Numbered from the stretch's first letter, positions 16,560 through 24,797 are shown. The stretch: 35,851 nt of DNA from Streptomyces sp. ISL-66 (GCF_018614135.1 NZ_JAGGOW010000116.1:1-35851); one strand, 5' to 3'. A program made the numbers and translations. Notes: generated by a model not told the origin, from the sequence alone.

Positions 16560-17221
16560 CCAGCTGGCGAGGGTGCTGAAGAAAAACTAAGAGGGTCCAG
16601 CGGCAAGGCGCCCCCGAAACGACACAGTCGACGGCCTTCCCATTACTCCAGCTCGCGCCTAGCTCGCCGATCACACATGAAGGCCGTGATCTTCGGCTGC
16701 TCCCGTCAGCCCAGCCATGCCCCGGACGCCAAAGCCGCACAGGCCGCTTGAGGAGAATCCTCGACATCCAGCGATGCCGGCCACGCAATCAAGACGGCCT
16801 AGGTGCGTGCCGCTACGTGCCAGTAGGGGCGGTAAACAGCGGCATCCAAGGGGCGCCGCAGGTCAGCCAGAACAAGACTACAGATGGTATTTTCCACAGG
16901 TCAGAGCCTGTCTGCATGCCCAAGTGCCGGGTGATTCCCAAGCTCATGGCGCGGGTTCGACGAGACCACCCATGGCGGCCCGCTGCCGGAGATGACGGGC
17001 CCCGTCGCATGGTCATCCAGCAGAACAAAACCAGGCACAGCAACTGAGCCATGAGGCACCCCACTCTCGCTTGGAGGGCCTTGGTAGACGGCAACCGCCA
17101 CCCGACAATGGACCGGCTGCTTCGGAGCCCGTCCTCTCGGCGAGACATAGTTCGGGCGTTCATTCGTCACAGACCGGTCACAGCACCCACACAGCCACCC
17201 GAACCCCGCCAACATAGCGCG
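16560..17221. other. Non-coding or decayed stretch, 660 bases
   Basis: Open frames on both strands here are short, start without ribosome binding sites and give unbalanced Arg/Pro/Gln-rich products. I see no RNA gene, hairpin with strong stem or mobile-element ends. It may be remnants of lost cargo. Confidence 0.4.
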
Positions 17222-17863
17222 ATGCGCCCACACCACGCCTTCACCCTCCTGGCTGCCGCCAGCGCCCTCGCCCTCGCCCTCGCCCTCACCGCATGCAATC
17301 CCCAAGTCGCCGACAGCGGGAAGCCATCTACGCCAGGCGCCCCGCCTGCGACCCCCACCGCGTTCATTCCCGCCCCCTCTGCCAAGACGGCAACTCTGCC
17401 CAACCTCGTAGGCAAGGGCCTCCAGACGGCCCAAGACGAAGCGCAGGGCGCAGGGTTCTTCGTCCTCACGTCACACGACGCCCTCGGTCGCGAGCGGCTC
17501 CAGGCTCTCGACCGGAACTGGAAGGTGTGCAGCCAGACCCCGGGGCCGGGTGCGGGCATCGACACCAAGACCTCTGTGGACTTCGGCGCCGTCAAGCTCG
17601 AAGAAAGCTGCCCCGCCACGGATGCGCCCGCCCCGAAGCCCGCGGGCGACGTGATGCCGAACTTCGTCAGCCAGGGCATGAAGGCCGTCCGCTCCGCGCT
17701 CCCGGCCAATGCGAGCATCACCGTGAAGGACGCGGTGCAGAGCCGCATGGTCCTCCAGGAGTCGAACTGGAAGGTCTGCACGCAGGACCCGAAGGCTGGC
17801 GCCGCACTCACCGGCCAGCCCTTGGCCTTCACCGTCGCCAAGACTGAGGAGTCCTGTCCCTAG
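17222..17863 (+). CDS. Lipoprotein with two PASTA-like repeats
   Basis: A 213-residue exported protein. The N-terminus is a signal peptide ending in the lipobox LTAC (cleavage before Cys 25), followed by a Pro/Thr/Ala-rich linker. Two repeats follow, each starting with a PASTA-type strand (LPNLVGKGLQTAQDEAQ; MPNFVSQGMKAVRSAL), then a NWKVC(S/T)Q segment, and ending EESCP; the paired Cys in each may form a disulfide. PASTA domains bind muropeptides or Ser/Thr-kinase partners. No Shine-Dalgarno sequence precedes ATG 17222, so it may be leaderless or weakly translated. It lies 660 bases from the kinase gene, whose protein itself lacks PASTA domains; a shared pathway is speculative. Confidence 0.8.
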   Translation: MRPHHAFTLLAAASALALALALTACNPQVADSGKPSTPGAPPATPTAFIPAPSAKTATLPNLVGKGLQTAQDEAQGAGFFVLTSHDALGRERLQALDRNWKVCSQTPGPGAGIDTKTSVDFGAVKLEESCPATDAPAPKPAGDVMPNFVSQGMKAVRSALPANASITVKDAVQSRMVLQESNWKVCTQDPKAGAALTGQPLAFTVAKTEESCP

Positions 17864-18016
17864 CTCTCCGCGCCGGCTGTCCTGGCTCCCCCGCGTGTCC
17901 TCGCCGTCAATTCCCCAGAGCAGGTGGACTCGATCCCCAGCCGCTGACAAGGGCGGAGGACAGCAGGGCCTGGGTGGGCTTCGCGACGGCCTAGTCGCCC
18001 GAAACTCAAGGGCCGA

Positions 18017-19264
18017 TCAGCGGTAGGCGGCTGGACCGACGTCCGCCATCACGAGGTCCGGCAGAACGGACATCGCGAGGTCTCGCGGGGCCGCATAGGG
18101 GCTCTGGGACCGTTCCGCTATGTCTGGAACCCAGGCGGCCAGGCGATCCAATACGGTCTGCAAGCCGGATTGGTCACCACGGAGGAGTGCTTCCACAAGC
18201 GCCATGATGTCGGCGCGTGACGTGCCGGCCGGGACAGGGAGAGCTGCCAGCCGCTGCCTGGTAACGAGAGCCTCGCCATCAGAGGTCACCGAGGCGTTCA
18301 AGGCGGCCAGGACGAACCGCACGGCGTCGCTCTCCGCGTCCCAGTTCGCCAACAAGCCCGGCATTTCACGACTGATGGCTCGGTGTGTCATGTAGTCCGC
18401 GGCAGGTTCTTCCCAGACGCTGCCGAGAGCAGCGATTCGGTCGGCCAAGGAGGCAGCGGTCGCGCGGCCGGTGACAGCGAGGCGCAGCAGGTCGCCCAAC
18501 AGGATCAGCCGTGTCCCTGTTGGGACACCTTCGTCGCGGATCAAGGCGGCCAGGAAAGGAACCGCCTCGACCGTGACGTCGGTGCAGGTGCCCTGGTGGG
18601 CCACGGTATCCGCCAGGTCTCCCAGGAATTCACCCGTGGACTCGTCGGGCTCCCCGAAGGCGAACTCCTCGTCGAGCAGCCAGGCCGCCACATCCGGGAT
18701 GTCTTCGGCACCCCCGTACATCCGCTCGGCGACTGCCACCACGGCCTGGACCACCTCGCCGGGCTCGCCGGCTCCAGAGCACGACCATTGCGGTCCTGCG
18801 GCGGGCGGTTCGGGGTCCACCGGCAACGGGTCGGGCAGCGTCACCTCGGCGGTGGGTAGTTCGTGCAGCAAGCCGGCACGGGTAAAGGCCCTTTCCAGAG
18901 TGGCCGCGTGTCCCTCGGCGCCCCCTTGCGTGAAGCCACCGTGCGACCGGGCTATATCCGCGATACGGGTCCGTTCGCTCCTTAGGAAGGGCTCCAAGGC
19001 GAGACGGTCGTGACCGGTGTAGACGGCAAGAGAGAACACCTGCCACCAACCCTCCAGCTCGGGATCCATCGACGGTTTTCCGTACCAGAAGTTGGATGGA
19101 TCAGAACGGAAGTGATCGTGGACTCGAACCGCGATCAGGCGTTGACCCAGCTCAGCCAGCTCATCTGCGACCGCCCTGGCCACAGCCTCGGAGGGTAGGT
19201 ACGCCGAGTACTGAACACCCCATGCGGGCGGAGGTCCAAGAGTCATGGCCCGATCATGCATCAC
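18017..19264 (-). CDS. RraB-like N-terminal domain fused to a HEAT-like C-terminus
   Basis: A 415-residue cytoplasmic protein. The first 150 residues (WGVQYSAYLPSEAVARAVAD ... GWWQVFSLAVYTG ... GGFTQGGAEGHAATLERAF) resemble the ribonuclease-E-inhibitor RraB family as found in actinomycetes. The rest consists of acidic paired helices like HEAT repeats (VPFLAALIRDEGVPTGTRLILLGDLLRLAV). ATG 19264 overlaps the stop of the upstream gene (ATGA), so the two are coupled. The RraB link is weak and from memory; an Imm-type immunity protein or a structural scaffold are alternatives. Function unknown. Confidence 0.6.
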   Translation of the reverse strand: MMHDRAMTLGPPPAWGVQYSAYLPSEAVARAVADELAELGQRLIAVRVHDHFRSDPSNFWYGKPSMDPELEGWWQVFSLAVYTGHDRLALEPFLRSERTRIADIARSHGGFTQGGAEGHAATLERAFTRAGLLHELPTAEVTLPDPLPVDPEPPAAGPQWSCSGAGEPGEVVQAVVAVAERMYGGAEDIPDVAAWLLDEEFAFGEPDESTGEFLGDLADTVAHQGTCTDVTVEAVPFLAALIRDEGVPTGTRLILLGDLLRLAVTGRATAASLADRIAALGSVWEEPAADYMTHRAISREMPGLLANWDAESDAVRFVLAALNASVTSDGEALVTRQRLAALPVPAGTSRADIMALVEALLRGDQSGLQTVLDRLAAWVPDIAERSQSPYAAPRDLAMSVLPDLVMADVGPAAYR

Positions 19265-20031
19265 AGCCCCAGCGCGCCACCGAGCGGTACCTCCCCAGAC
19301 AGCGAGGTGCCATCGGGGACGCGGTGGGTCGCACCGCGCATGCGCTGAGCCGCTGCCTCCAGGTCGGCCGCCCGTTGCGCGAGGTCCCGGCCGGTCAGTT
19401 TCGTGAGGCGGAAGCCGTGGAGCCGGAGTTCGTCCACATCGATGTCGTCCGGGGCCGGCCAGCCTTCCAGGATGAAGCCGAAGAGTGCGCGGAGCGCTTG
19501 TTCTCCCAGTTCGAGTGGGTGAAAGGGCAGTGCATACGACGGCTCGTCCTCCCAGTCCGGGTCCTTTTCTACAGGGTGGTCACCAGCCCAGTACGGTGCC
19601 TCGAAGGGGAGCGGTTCGCCGATGTCCTCGATGACTCCGCTGTCAGGCGACAGGCTCAGCGAGCGGACGAGGCGGCCGTCCTCCCAGACCGCGAAGGCGA
19701 GCCAGTCGACGACGCTGTGCATCGCGTGCAGGACCATGCGGCGTCCCGCACCCGCCGCGATCAGGTGCTCCGGCAGCTGCGACGGACGGTCGAACATCAG
19801 GCGCCGGTCGCAGACGATGTCCACGCCCGGGAAGCTCGCGGCGTAGGTGAGCCCGTCGGCGGGGTAGGTTCCCTCCCCCAGGGTCTCGCCCTCCGCAGCC
19901 TCCATGCCCCAGCCCGGATGCAGCCGCCCGACGAGTTCGGTCGTCTTCGCGATATCGGCTTCGGCTGCCTGACGCAGAGCGGCAGGGATGTCCCCGTCCG
20001 CGTACGCCAGCAGGCCTGTCTTGGCTCCCAC
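19261..20031 (-). CDS. DUF6928-like hypothetical protein
   Basis: The sequence from GAKTGLLAYADGD through HPGW, DRPSQLP, HAMHSVVDWLAFAVWEDGRLVRSLSLSPDSGV and GEPLPFEAPYWAG closely resembles, from memory, the Streptomyces DUF6928 family, whose function is unknown. GTG 20031 is preceded by GGGAGGGG at 5 bases and gives 256 residues; starts at ATG 20058 or at 20205 would add residues of no coding character. It is the first gene of a coupled pair with the RraB-like protein and is the last gene before the right attachment site, so it belongs to the element's cargo. Confidence 0.65.
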   Translation of the reverse strand: MGAKTGLLAYADGDIPAALRQAAEADIAKTTELVGRLHPGWGMEAAEGETLGEGTYPADGLTYAASFPGVDIVCDRRLMFDRPSQLPEHLIAAGAGRRMVLHAMHSVVDWLAFAVWEDGRLVRSLSLSPDSGVIEDIGEPLPFEAPYWAGDHPVEKDPDWEDEPSYALPFHPLELGEQALRALFGFILEGWPAPDDIDVDELRLHGFRLTKLTGRDLAQRAADLEAAAQRMRGATHRVPDGTSLSGEVPLGGALGL

Positions 20032-20207
20032 GAACACCCCTCCCACCCTCGAACCCATGCGGGGATGGACGCTAGCCGGAGCCACTGACAAAGCAGGTGG
20101 GGGCCAGGATCGAACGAGGGTTTCCCGAAAACGGCGGAACGGTTCGGCGACTGGTCGGGGGCTGCAGCCGTTCGGGCTGGTCAGAGGCGCCTCGTCACGG
20201 CACACAC

Positions 20208-20260
20208 CAGGTGCCTTCTAAGCACTTGGCCGCAGGTTCGAGTCCTGCCGGGGGCACTCT
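20208..20260 (+). repeat. Attachment site, right copy (attR), 53 bp
   Basis: Identical to 4662-4714. It contains the tRNA-Arg(TCT) 3' half from the anticodon stem onward but not the 5' half, so no functional tRNA is made here. It marks the end of the element. Confidence 0.92.
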
Positions 20261-20274
20261 TTCTCCACCACTGC

Positions 20275-20297
20275 GAGCCCTCCCTCAGGGAGGGCTT
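20275..20297. terminator. Hairpin beside attR, copy of the one beside attL
   Basis: GCCCTCCCT and AGGGAGGGC pair with almost no loop. Sequence and distance from the att core parallel the hairpin at the left end, so the two are homologous. Confidence 0.6.
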
Positions 20298-20317
20298 TCT
20301 TGCAGGTCAGAGGCACC

Positions 20318-20355
20318 TTAGCGTGACTGACGTAGCACCGCCGTAAGCCGTGCGC
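20318..20355 (-). pseudogene. 3'-end remnant of a second related integrase
   Basis: Right of attR the sequence parallels the left end: hairpin, TTGCAGGTCAG, then a TAA stop at 20318-20320 preceded by codons reading LTAVLRQSR, against LTSPLRRSR at the end of the left integrase. Spacing to the att core is the same within one base. Upstream codons soon lose similarity. It is the trace of another integrase gene that once stood beside this site. Confidence 0.6.
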
Positions 20356-20597
20356 GTGCCCAGAATCGGTAGCGTCTCGCTTCGAAGATCTGACTACAGC
20401 ATGCGTTTGACAGTCCCTGGGGGGCGGCGCCTACTGGGAGTGAGGCCTCGGCCCGGCATTTTCTGTTACCCCCTGCTTGCGGTGGCGATGCCGCTGATGG
20501 GCCGTGGCTGCCCGTCAGTCCGGCGGGTGCTTTCACCCTCCCCTCGGTTGTGGAGCGGCCGGTCCGGCTGTGGAATACCTCGCGAAGGGTGCGCAAG

Positions 20598-20846
20598 ATG
20601 ATGCGTAATGTGCGTATGCGCGGCTGGATCGAGGCGATCGCCGCCGCGATCAGCGGAATCCTCCTCATCGTGACCCTGGTCTGGCGTGACTGGATCGAAG
20701 AGGTCTTCGGGGTCGACCCCGACCAGCACAGCGGGGCGCTCGAATGGGCCGTCGTCGCCCTCGCCGTCTGCGCCACGCTCACGTTCTCGCTGCTCGCGCG
20801 CGGTGAATGGCGCCGGGCCAAGGCGCTGCGGCCGCGCACCGAGTGA
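20598..20846 (+). CDS. Small two-helix membrane protein
   Basis: An 82-residue protein with two hydrophobic segments, GWIEAIAAAISGILLIVTLVW and WAVVALAVCATLTFSLLA, joined by an acidic loop, and a basic tail. I start it at ATG 20598; the frame stays open upstream to 20550 without membrane or coding character. It resembles small streptomycete membrane proteins of unknown function. The next gene follows 30 bases later in the same direction, so an operon of three is likely. Confidence 0.7.
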   Translation: MMRNVRMRGWIEAIAAAISGILLIVTLVWRDWIEEVFGVDPDQHSGALEWAVVALAVCATLTFSLLARGEWRRAKALRPRTE

Positions 20847-20876
20847 GCTCATCAGCAGGAACCGGAGGCTGTTCAG

Positions 20877-21137
20877 ATGTCGAACGAGAAGCGGACCGAG
20901 GGCCCTCCGTACGTGGCGCAGGAAGCGAACGTGGGGCGTGCCCGGAAGCCGAAGTCCCTGGCGAAGCCCGGAAGGCGGGCCAACGCGCTGGCCGAGTCGG
21001 CGGAAGGTACGCCGACGCCCGAGGAGCTCGACGCCCGCGAGGAGAGGCTCGGCCGCCGTCGCAAGCCGATGGGCCCCGCTCAGGACCAGGTGCCCGAAAC
21101 CATTCCCCAGGAGCTCGACGAGCCCGAGGAACAGTGA
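20877..21137 (+). CDS. Small charged hypothetical protein
   Basis: An 86-residue hydrophilic protein, rich in Glu, Pro, Arg and Lys (MSNEKRTEGPPYVAQ ... ELDEPEEQ), probably disordered. ATG 20877 has CCGGAGG upstream at good spacing. It lies between the small membrane protein and the beta-propeller-like protein, with 22 bases to the latter. No family recognised. Confidence 0.65.
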   Translation: MSNEKRTEGPPYVAQEANVGRARKPKSLAKPGRRANALAESAEGTPTPEELDAREERLGRRRKPMGPAQDQVPETIPQELDEPEEQ

Positions 21138-21159
21138 CGGAGGACGGAGGACAGCAGTC

Positions 21160-22377
21160 ATGGCTCAGGTCCGCCTCATCAAGAACATCGGCCTCGGCGA
21201 CAACGCCACCGGCATCCAGACGGGTACCGTCCACGAACCCACCGTCGCGACGTCCCGCGACAACATCTTCATCACCGGTAACTGGTTCGCCAGCCGCAGC
21301 ACCGACAACGGCGCGGGATGGACCCTGGTCGATCCGTTCACCGCGCTGCCCTCCGCGGCGGGCGGCTTCTGCTGCGACCAGATCGTCTTCTACGAACCCA
21401 GCCGGGACCTCTGGGTCTGGATCCTCCAGTACAGCGCCAAAGCGGGCAGCAACGTCTTCCGTGTGGCTTACGCCCCTGGCGACGACCCGACCGCATGGAA
21501 CTGGCAGGACTTCAGTCCGCGGGACCTGGACCACTCGTGGACGGACATGTGGTTCGACTACCCCGACGCGGCAGTGAGTTCGAACCACCTCTACGTCACC
21601 TTCAACGCCTTCAACGCGGCAGGGCACTGGCAGCGCGCCTTCGCCTTCAAGCTGCCCCTCGACGCGCTCAAGGCCGCGACCGAGCTGACGTACCAGTGGT
21701 GGACGACGACGCAGAACGGTTCCCTGCGGCTCACCCAGGGTGCGGCCGGCAGCATGTTCTTCGCCAGCCACAACGGCGGCCGGACCTTGAGGGTGCACGG
21801 CTGGCCCGATGCCTCGAACACCGTGGGGTCGTTCGACGTGCAGGTGAGCCCCTGGACTCCCGATCCGTTCTCCGCTCCCGGGCCCGGCGGCGTCGAGTGG
21901 CTCACCCGTACCGACTCGCGCATCACCGGCGGCTGGGTGAGCGGCACCCGCGCGGGCTTCCTGTGGACGGCCGGGCCCCGATCCGGACGACCCATGCCGT
22001 ACGTCAAGGGCGCGGTCGTCGACGTGACCACGCAGGCTCTGGTGGAGGAGCCCGACATCTGGAGCCAGGAGTCCGCGTACGCCCAGCCGGCGGCCTGCCC
22101 GAACGCCCAAGGGATCGTCGGCGTCACGCTGTTCCTCGGCGGCGGCCCGAGGCATCCGTCGCACGTGGTCGGCTTCCGCGACGGCGGCGAATGGCGGCTG
22201 GCCATTACCAGTACGAGTACGCACGGCCCCCTGGGGGGCAAGTGGGGCGACTACCTCACCTGTCACCGCCATGATCCGCAATCCTCGGAGTGGGTGGCCT
22301 CCGGCTACACCCTCCAGGGCGGCTTCGACCGCCGCAACGTGGAACCGCGGTACGTGCACTTCGGCATCGGCAGCTGA
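21160..22377 (+). CDS. Beta-propeller/BNR-like protein
   Basis: A 405-residue protein without signal peptide or membrane helix. Short strands with Trp and Asp-box-like turns recur (RSTDNGAGWTL, VFYEPSRDLWVW, HNGGRTLRVHGW), as in sialidase or BNR beta-propellers; a sialidase active site is not recognised. ATG 21160 has GGAGGACGGAGGAC upstream. It is the last gene of a three-gene transcript and is followed by a strong bidirectional terminator. The frame is open far upstream over the previous genes, which is a shadow. Substrate and location unknown. Confidence 0.6.
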   Translation: MAQVRLIKNIGLGDNATGIQTGTVHEPTVATSRDNIFITGNWFASRSTDNGAGWTLVDPFTALPSAAGGFCCDQIVFYEPSRDLWVWILQYSAKAGSNVFRVAYAPGDDPTAWNWQDFSPRDLDHSWTDMWFDYPDAAVSSNHLYVTFNAFNAAGHWQRAFAFKLPLDALKAATELTYQWWTTTQNGSLRLTQGAAGSMFFASHNGGRTLRVHGWPDASNTVGSFDVQVSPWTPDPFSAPGPGGVEWLTRTDSRITGGWVSGTRAGFLWTAGPRSGRPMPYVKGAVVDVTTQALVEEPDIWSQESAYAQPAACPNAQGIVGVTLFLGGGPRHPSHVVGFRDGGEWRLAITSTSTHGPLGGKWGDYLTCHRHDPQSSEWVASGYTLQGGFDRRNVEPRYVHFGIGS

Positions 22378-22404
22378 CCCGGCTCGGTCGGACGGTGTGA
22401 GGGC

Positions 22405-22455
22405 GGAGCCCGGCCCGCCCCCTTGATCTCGGGAAGACGGGGCGGGCCGGGCTCC
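22405..22455. terminator. Strong bidirectional terminator
   Basis: A perfect 17-bp stem: GGAGCCCGGCCCGCCCC (22405-22421) with GGGGCGGGCCGGGCTCC (22439-22455), loop 17 bases. It lies between two convergent genes. Confidence 0.8.
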
Positions 22456-22546
22456 CGGCGGTCAAGACGAGCGGTCACCGGGCCCTGCGGAGCGAGGGTG
22501 CGCACGCCTGGCGTGGACCTCGCCCCTCACGCCGAGCCCGGGCCCG

Positions 22547-23875
22547 TCAGCCGATCGGTGCGTACAGCACGCCCAGTTCATCGATTTCGTCGCCCGACCG
22601 GCCCGTGAAGCCGACGATCTGCCAGCCGGACGGTGCCGTGAAGGTCCTCGTGTCCGACGTCACCGCACCGGCGGAGACGGTACGCCCCTGGTCGGTCGTG
22701 AAGGCCGCCGAGAAGACGCGTGTGCGCCCGTCCTTCTGGCCCCGTGTCAGCTTCACCGAGGTGAGGTGCTCGCCCAAGCCGAGGGTCAGGGACGTTGCCG
22801 TGCCGCCCGTACCGCCGTGTGTCAGGTGCGTACCGCCGTCGTGTGTCAGCGACGCCGCATCCAGGCGGGAGGCGCCGCGCAGGGTCAGCGTGCGCGGGGA
22901 CACGGTGGCCGGCAGGCCGTCCGCGTCGTTGAAGGCGGTCCCGTGCGGGCCGCCGAAGACGTCGCTCGCCTTGAGGGACGGGTTGAGGGTGTAGGAGAAG
23001 TCGACCGTGTGCGGGAAGTGGTCGGAGAGGTGCTTGCCGTCGGAACGGAGGAAGGACGCCCATTCGTTGTTGTAGCGGGTGGCGTTCAGGCGCAGCAGTT
23101 CGCTGCCGCGGTAGAGGACCTTGTCGACGACCTCGCAGCCGTTGGCCGGGGCCGCGGAGTCGCAGAGGAGCGGGTCGCTGCCCTGCGCGGGCGCGGTGCC
23201 GCCCTTGATCAGGTCGACCCAGGGGTCCTGCAGGCCGTTCTCGGACAGCAGGGTGCGGATGTTGTCGCCCGCGCGGGTGTACCGCGTGTTGGTGTCGCCC
23301 ATGACGATCACGGCGTTGCCGGAGGAGTTGGCCTGGATGAAGTCCGACAGCTGCTCGATGTTGGCTCGGCGGGCGGCGAGGGCGTCGTCGGTGCTGTCGG
23401 CGTTGGTGTGGACGTTGTAGAGGTCCACGAACACGCCCTCGGCCAGCCGTACGCGGGCCAGGGAGAAGCCTTTGGGGGTGAGGCAGTTGGTTCCCGTGCA
23501 GCGGTTCCACCTGACGCGCTCGAAGTCCTCGAAGGCGTGGTCGGAGAGGGTGTTGAGGCCGTCGCCTAACGCGGCTCCGCCGCTGGTCGCTGTGCGGTGG
23601 GGGTGGGTGTCGTTGGCGTACAGGGATGCGTGGTAGTTGAAGTCCTCCTGCACGTTCACGACGTCGTACGAGCCGAGCCGCTGTCCGATGAACGGGGTGT
23701 TCGTCTGCGGGTCGCTGTCGCCGAGGCCGAGGGGGAGGCCGGCGATGTTGTACGTGAGGACGTTGAAGGACCCGGTGGTGGCGGCTGTCGCGGGCGTGGC
23801 GGTGACGGCGGTCAGGCCGGTCAGGCCGGTCAGGGCCAGGGCGGCGGCCGCGAGGGTGCCGAGGAGTTTTCTCAT
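22547..23875 (-). CDS. Secreted endonuclease/exonuclease/phosphatase-fold enzyme with jacalin-like tail
   Basis: A 442-residue exported protein. Signal peptide residues 1-32 end in ATPATAA. Residues 35-290 hold the EEP metal-dependent hydrolase core: LTYNIAG, VNVQED, NVHTNAD, VIVMGDTNTRY and SDHFPHTVDF, with catalytic Asn, Glu, Asp and His. This fold includes sphingomyelinases, DNases and inositol phosphatases; a secreted sphingomyelinase-like enzyme is my preferred guess. Residues about 305-442 have the Gly-rich jacalin-like lectin pattern (FGGPHGTAFND ... GVLYAPIG), so it may bind glycans. ATG 23875 lies close to the signal-peptide start. It converges with the upstream neighbour over the terminator and faces an empty 340-base gap. 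Confidence 0.82.
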   Translation of the reverse strand: MRKLLGTLAAAALALTGLTGLTAVTATPATAATTGSFNVLTYNIAGLPLGLGDSDPQTNTPFIGQRLGSYDVVNVQEDFNYHASLYANDTHPHRTATSGGAALGDGLNTLSDHAFEDFERVRWNRCTGTNCLTPKGFSLARVRLAEGVFVDLYNVHTNADSTDDALAARRANIEQLSDFIQANSSGNAVIVMGDTNTRYTRAGDNIRTLLSENGLQDPWVDLIKGGTAPAQGSDPLLCDSAAPANGCEVVDKVLYRGSELLRLNATRYNNEWASFLRSDGKHLSDHFPHTVDFSYTLNPSLKASDVFGGPHGTAFNDADGLPATVSPRTLTLRGASRLDAASLTHDGGTHLTHGGTGGTATSLTLGLGEHLTSVKLTRGQKDGRTRVFSAAFTTDQGRTVSAGAVTSDTRTFTAPSGWQIVGFTGRSGDEIDELGVLYAPIG

Positions 23876-24216
23876 GGTGGGGGTGTCTCCGGTCGGAGGA
23901 GCCGATGAAACCTGAACATCGCTCAGGTTCGTCGCTCAACAGCGTGATGGGCAAGTGCACTTGGGAAACCAACGCCCCTACCTCGGCACCCACTCCGTCG
24001 ACACCAAGCACCCCCCCCCGGCCGGGCGTCACCGTACGGGCAACCGGGTGTCATCGGAGAGGTATCGGGGCGGGCGATGGCGGAGGCATAACGGATCGAA
24101 GGGGCGGGTTCCTAGGTTTCTCGTTGCCGGCCGAGAACGACCGGTTCGAACAGGCGAGACAGGGGCCGGCCGCGAGGGTCTGGACCGCATGCCGCCGGTG
24201 ACCGAAGGATCCGAAC
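23876..24216. other. Empty gap upstream of EEP gene and remnant block
   Basis: No trusted coding frame. It includes a run of ten C at about 24010-24019 and must hold the promoter of the minus-strand EEP gene and of the plus-strand remnant that follows. I see no clear operator. Confidence 0.35.
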
Positions 24217-24347
24217 GTGCGCAGAATCGCGCTTCCCGTAGTGGCGGCAGTGTCATTGGCCCTGCTGCTCCCGCAGTCGGCGGTCGCCGAGGACGTCCCC
24301 TCCCCGGCGCTGGAGACCGGGGAGACCCAGCTGATCGGCCCGGGCAT
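24217..24347 (+). pseudogene. Signal-peptide remnant, paralog of the YD-repeat phospholipase start
   Basis: GTG 24217 opens a frame reading MRRIALPVVAAVSLALLLPQ, a signal peptide, then AEDVPSPALETGETQLIGPGM. The gene at 27436 begins MRRFALPIVAAMSMALL and also continues to NIGPGM, so the two share their first about 44 residues. After IGPGM the similarity stops and the frame continues into unrelated, Pro/Arg-rich sequence. It is a broken copy or an orphaned leader. Confidence 0.6.
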
Positions 24348-24472
24348 GGATTCCGGCCGCCTCGGTCAGGGCCTCCTCCGCCTCCGGCAGCCGCCGGCCG
24401 CCAGCAGGGCCCGCCCCAGTCTGTGGAAGGCCTGGGCCGCGCCCAGCCCCCGGGCCAGCGCGACCGCCTCCC
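24348..24472 (-). pseudogene. Helical-repeat (TPR-like) fragment
   Basis: Read on the minus strand, codons give AVALARGLGAAQAFHRLGRALLAAG and, after a small shift, LPEAEEALTEAAG, a typical TPR helix pair from a streptomycete regulator or signalling protein. Neither end has start or stop features. It lies between two plus-strand remnants. Confidence 0.4.
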
Positions 24473-24613
24473 GTCGCCAAGAAGGACTTCCCGACCGACA
24501 AGGTCTACGGGGAGACCAACCGCCCCGAGCTGCGCCTCCTGACCTGCGGCGGCGAGATCAGGAACGGCCACCACACCAACAACGTGATCCTCTACGCGGA
24601 CCTGGTGACCTGA
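24473..24613 (+). pseudogene. Class F sortase C-terminal remnant
   Basis: The frame reads VAKKDFPTDKVYGETNRPEL, then RLLTCGG and a tail ending NVILYADLVT, stop at 24611-24613. The TCGG Cys, the HxxDN-like HHTNNVI segment and the FPTD...YG run match the last 45 residues of class F sortases. The catalytic His and the N-terminal two thirds are missing, so it is a remnant. It joins directly to the TPR fragment. Confidence 0.6.
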
Positions 24614-24797
24614 TCCCCGCCTGATCCCCGCCTGGCCCCGCCTGGTCCTGCCCGCTCCCACCCGATCCCACCTGATGCCGCCTCACAACCCCGACCACAC
24701 GAGACAGTTCCTTGACCCGCGGGCGGGGCGGGAGCCTATCGTCGGCGGGCGGCGGTGACGAGTACGAGGAAGGCGACGAGGAAGGCGATGCCCTGTG

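Larger units (their letters stand above)
4662..20260. mobile_element. Integrated genomic element (about 15.6 kb) in tRNA-Arg(TCT)
   Basis: A perfect 53-bp direct repeat flanks the region, the left copy lying inside the tRNA gene, and a tyrosine recombinase gene sits immediately inside the left copy and reads toward it. This is the layout of actinomycete integrative elements. No replication, excisionase or DNA-transfer gene is recognisable, and the integrase lacks its N-terminal part, so the element is probably fixed unless helped in trans. Its cargo is metabolic-looking and signalling genes rather than transfer functions. Several stretches (about 12.6-17.1 kb) are visibly poorer in G+C than the flanks, which supports acquisition. 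Confidence 0.85.

Noticed and set aside
16717..17047. Two overlapping plus-strand frames of about 92-99 codons
   Set aside because: No ribosome binding site, unbalanced composition and no domain; treated as non-coding.
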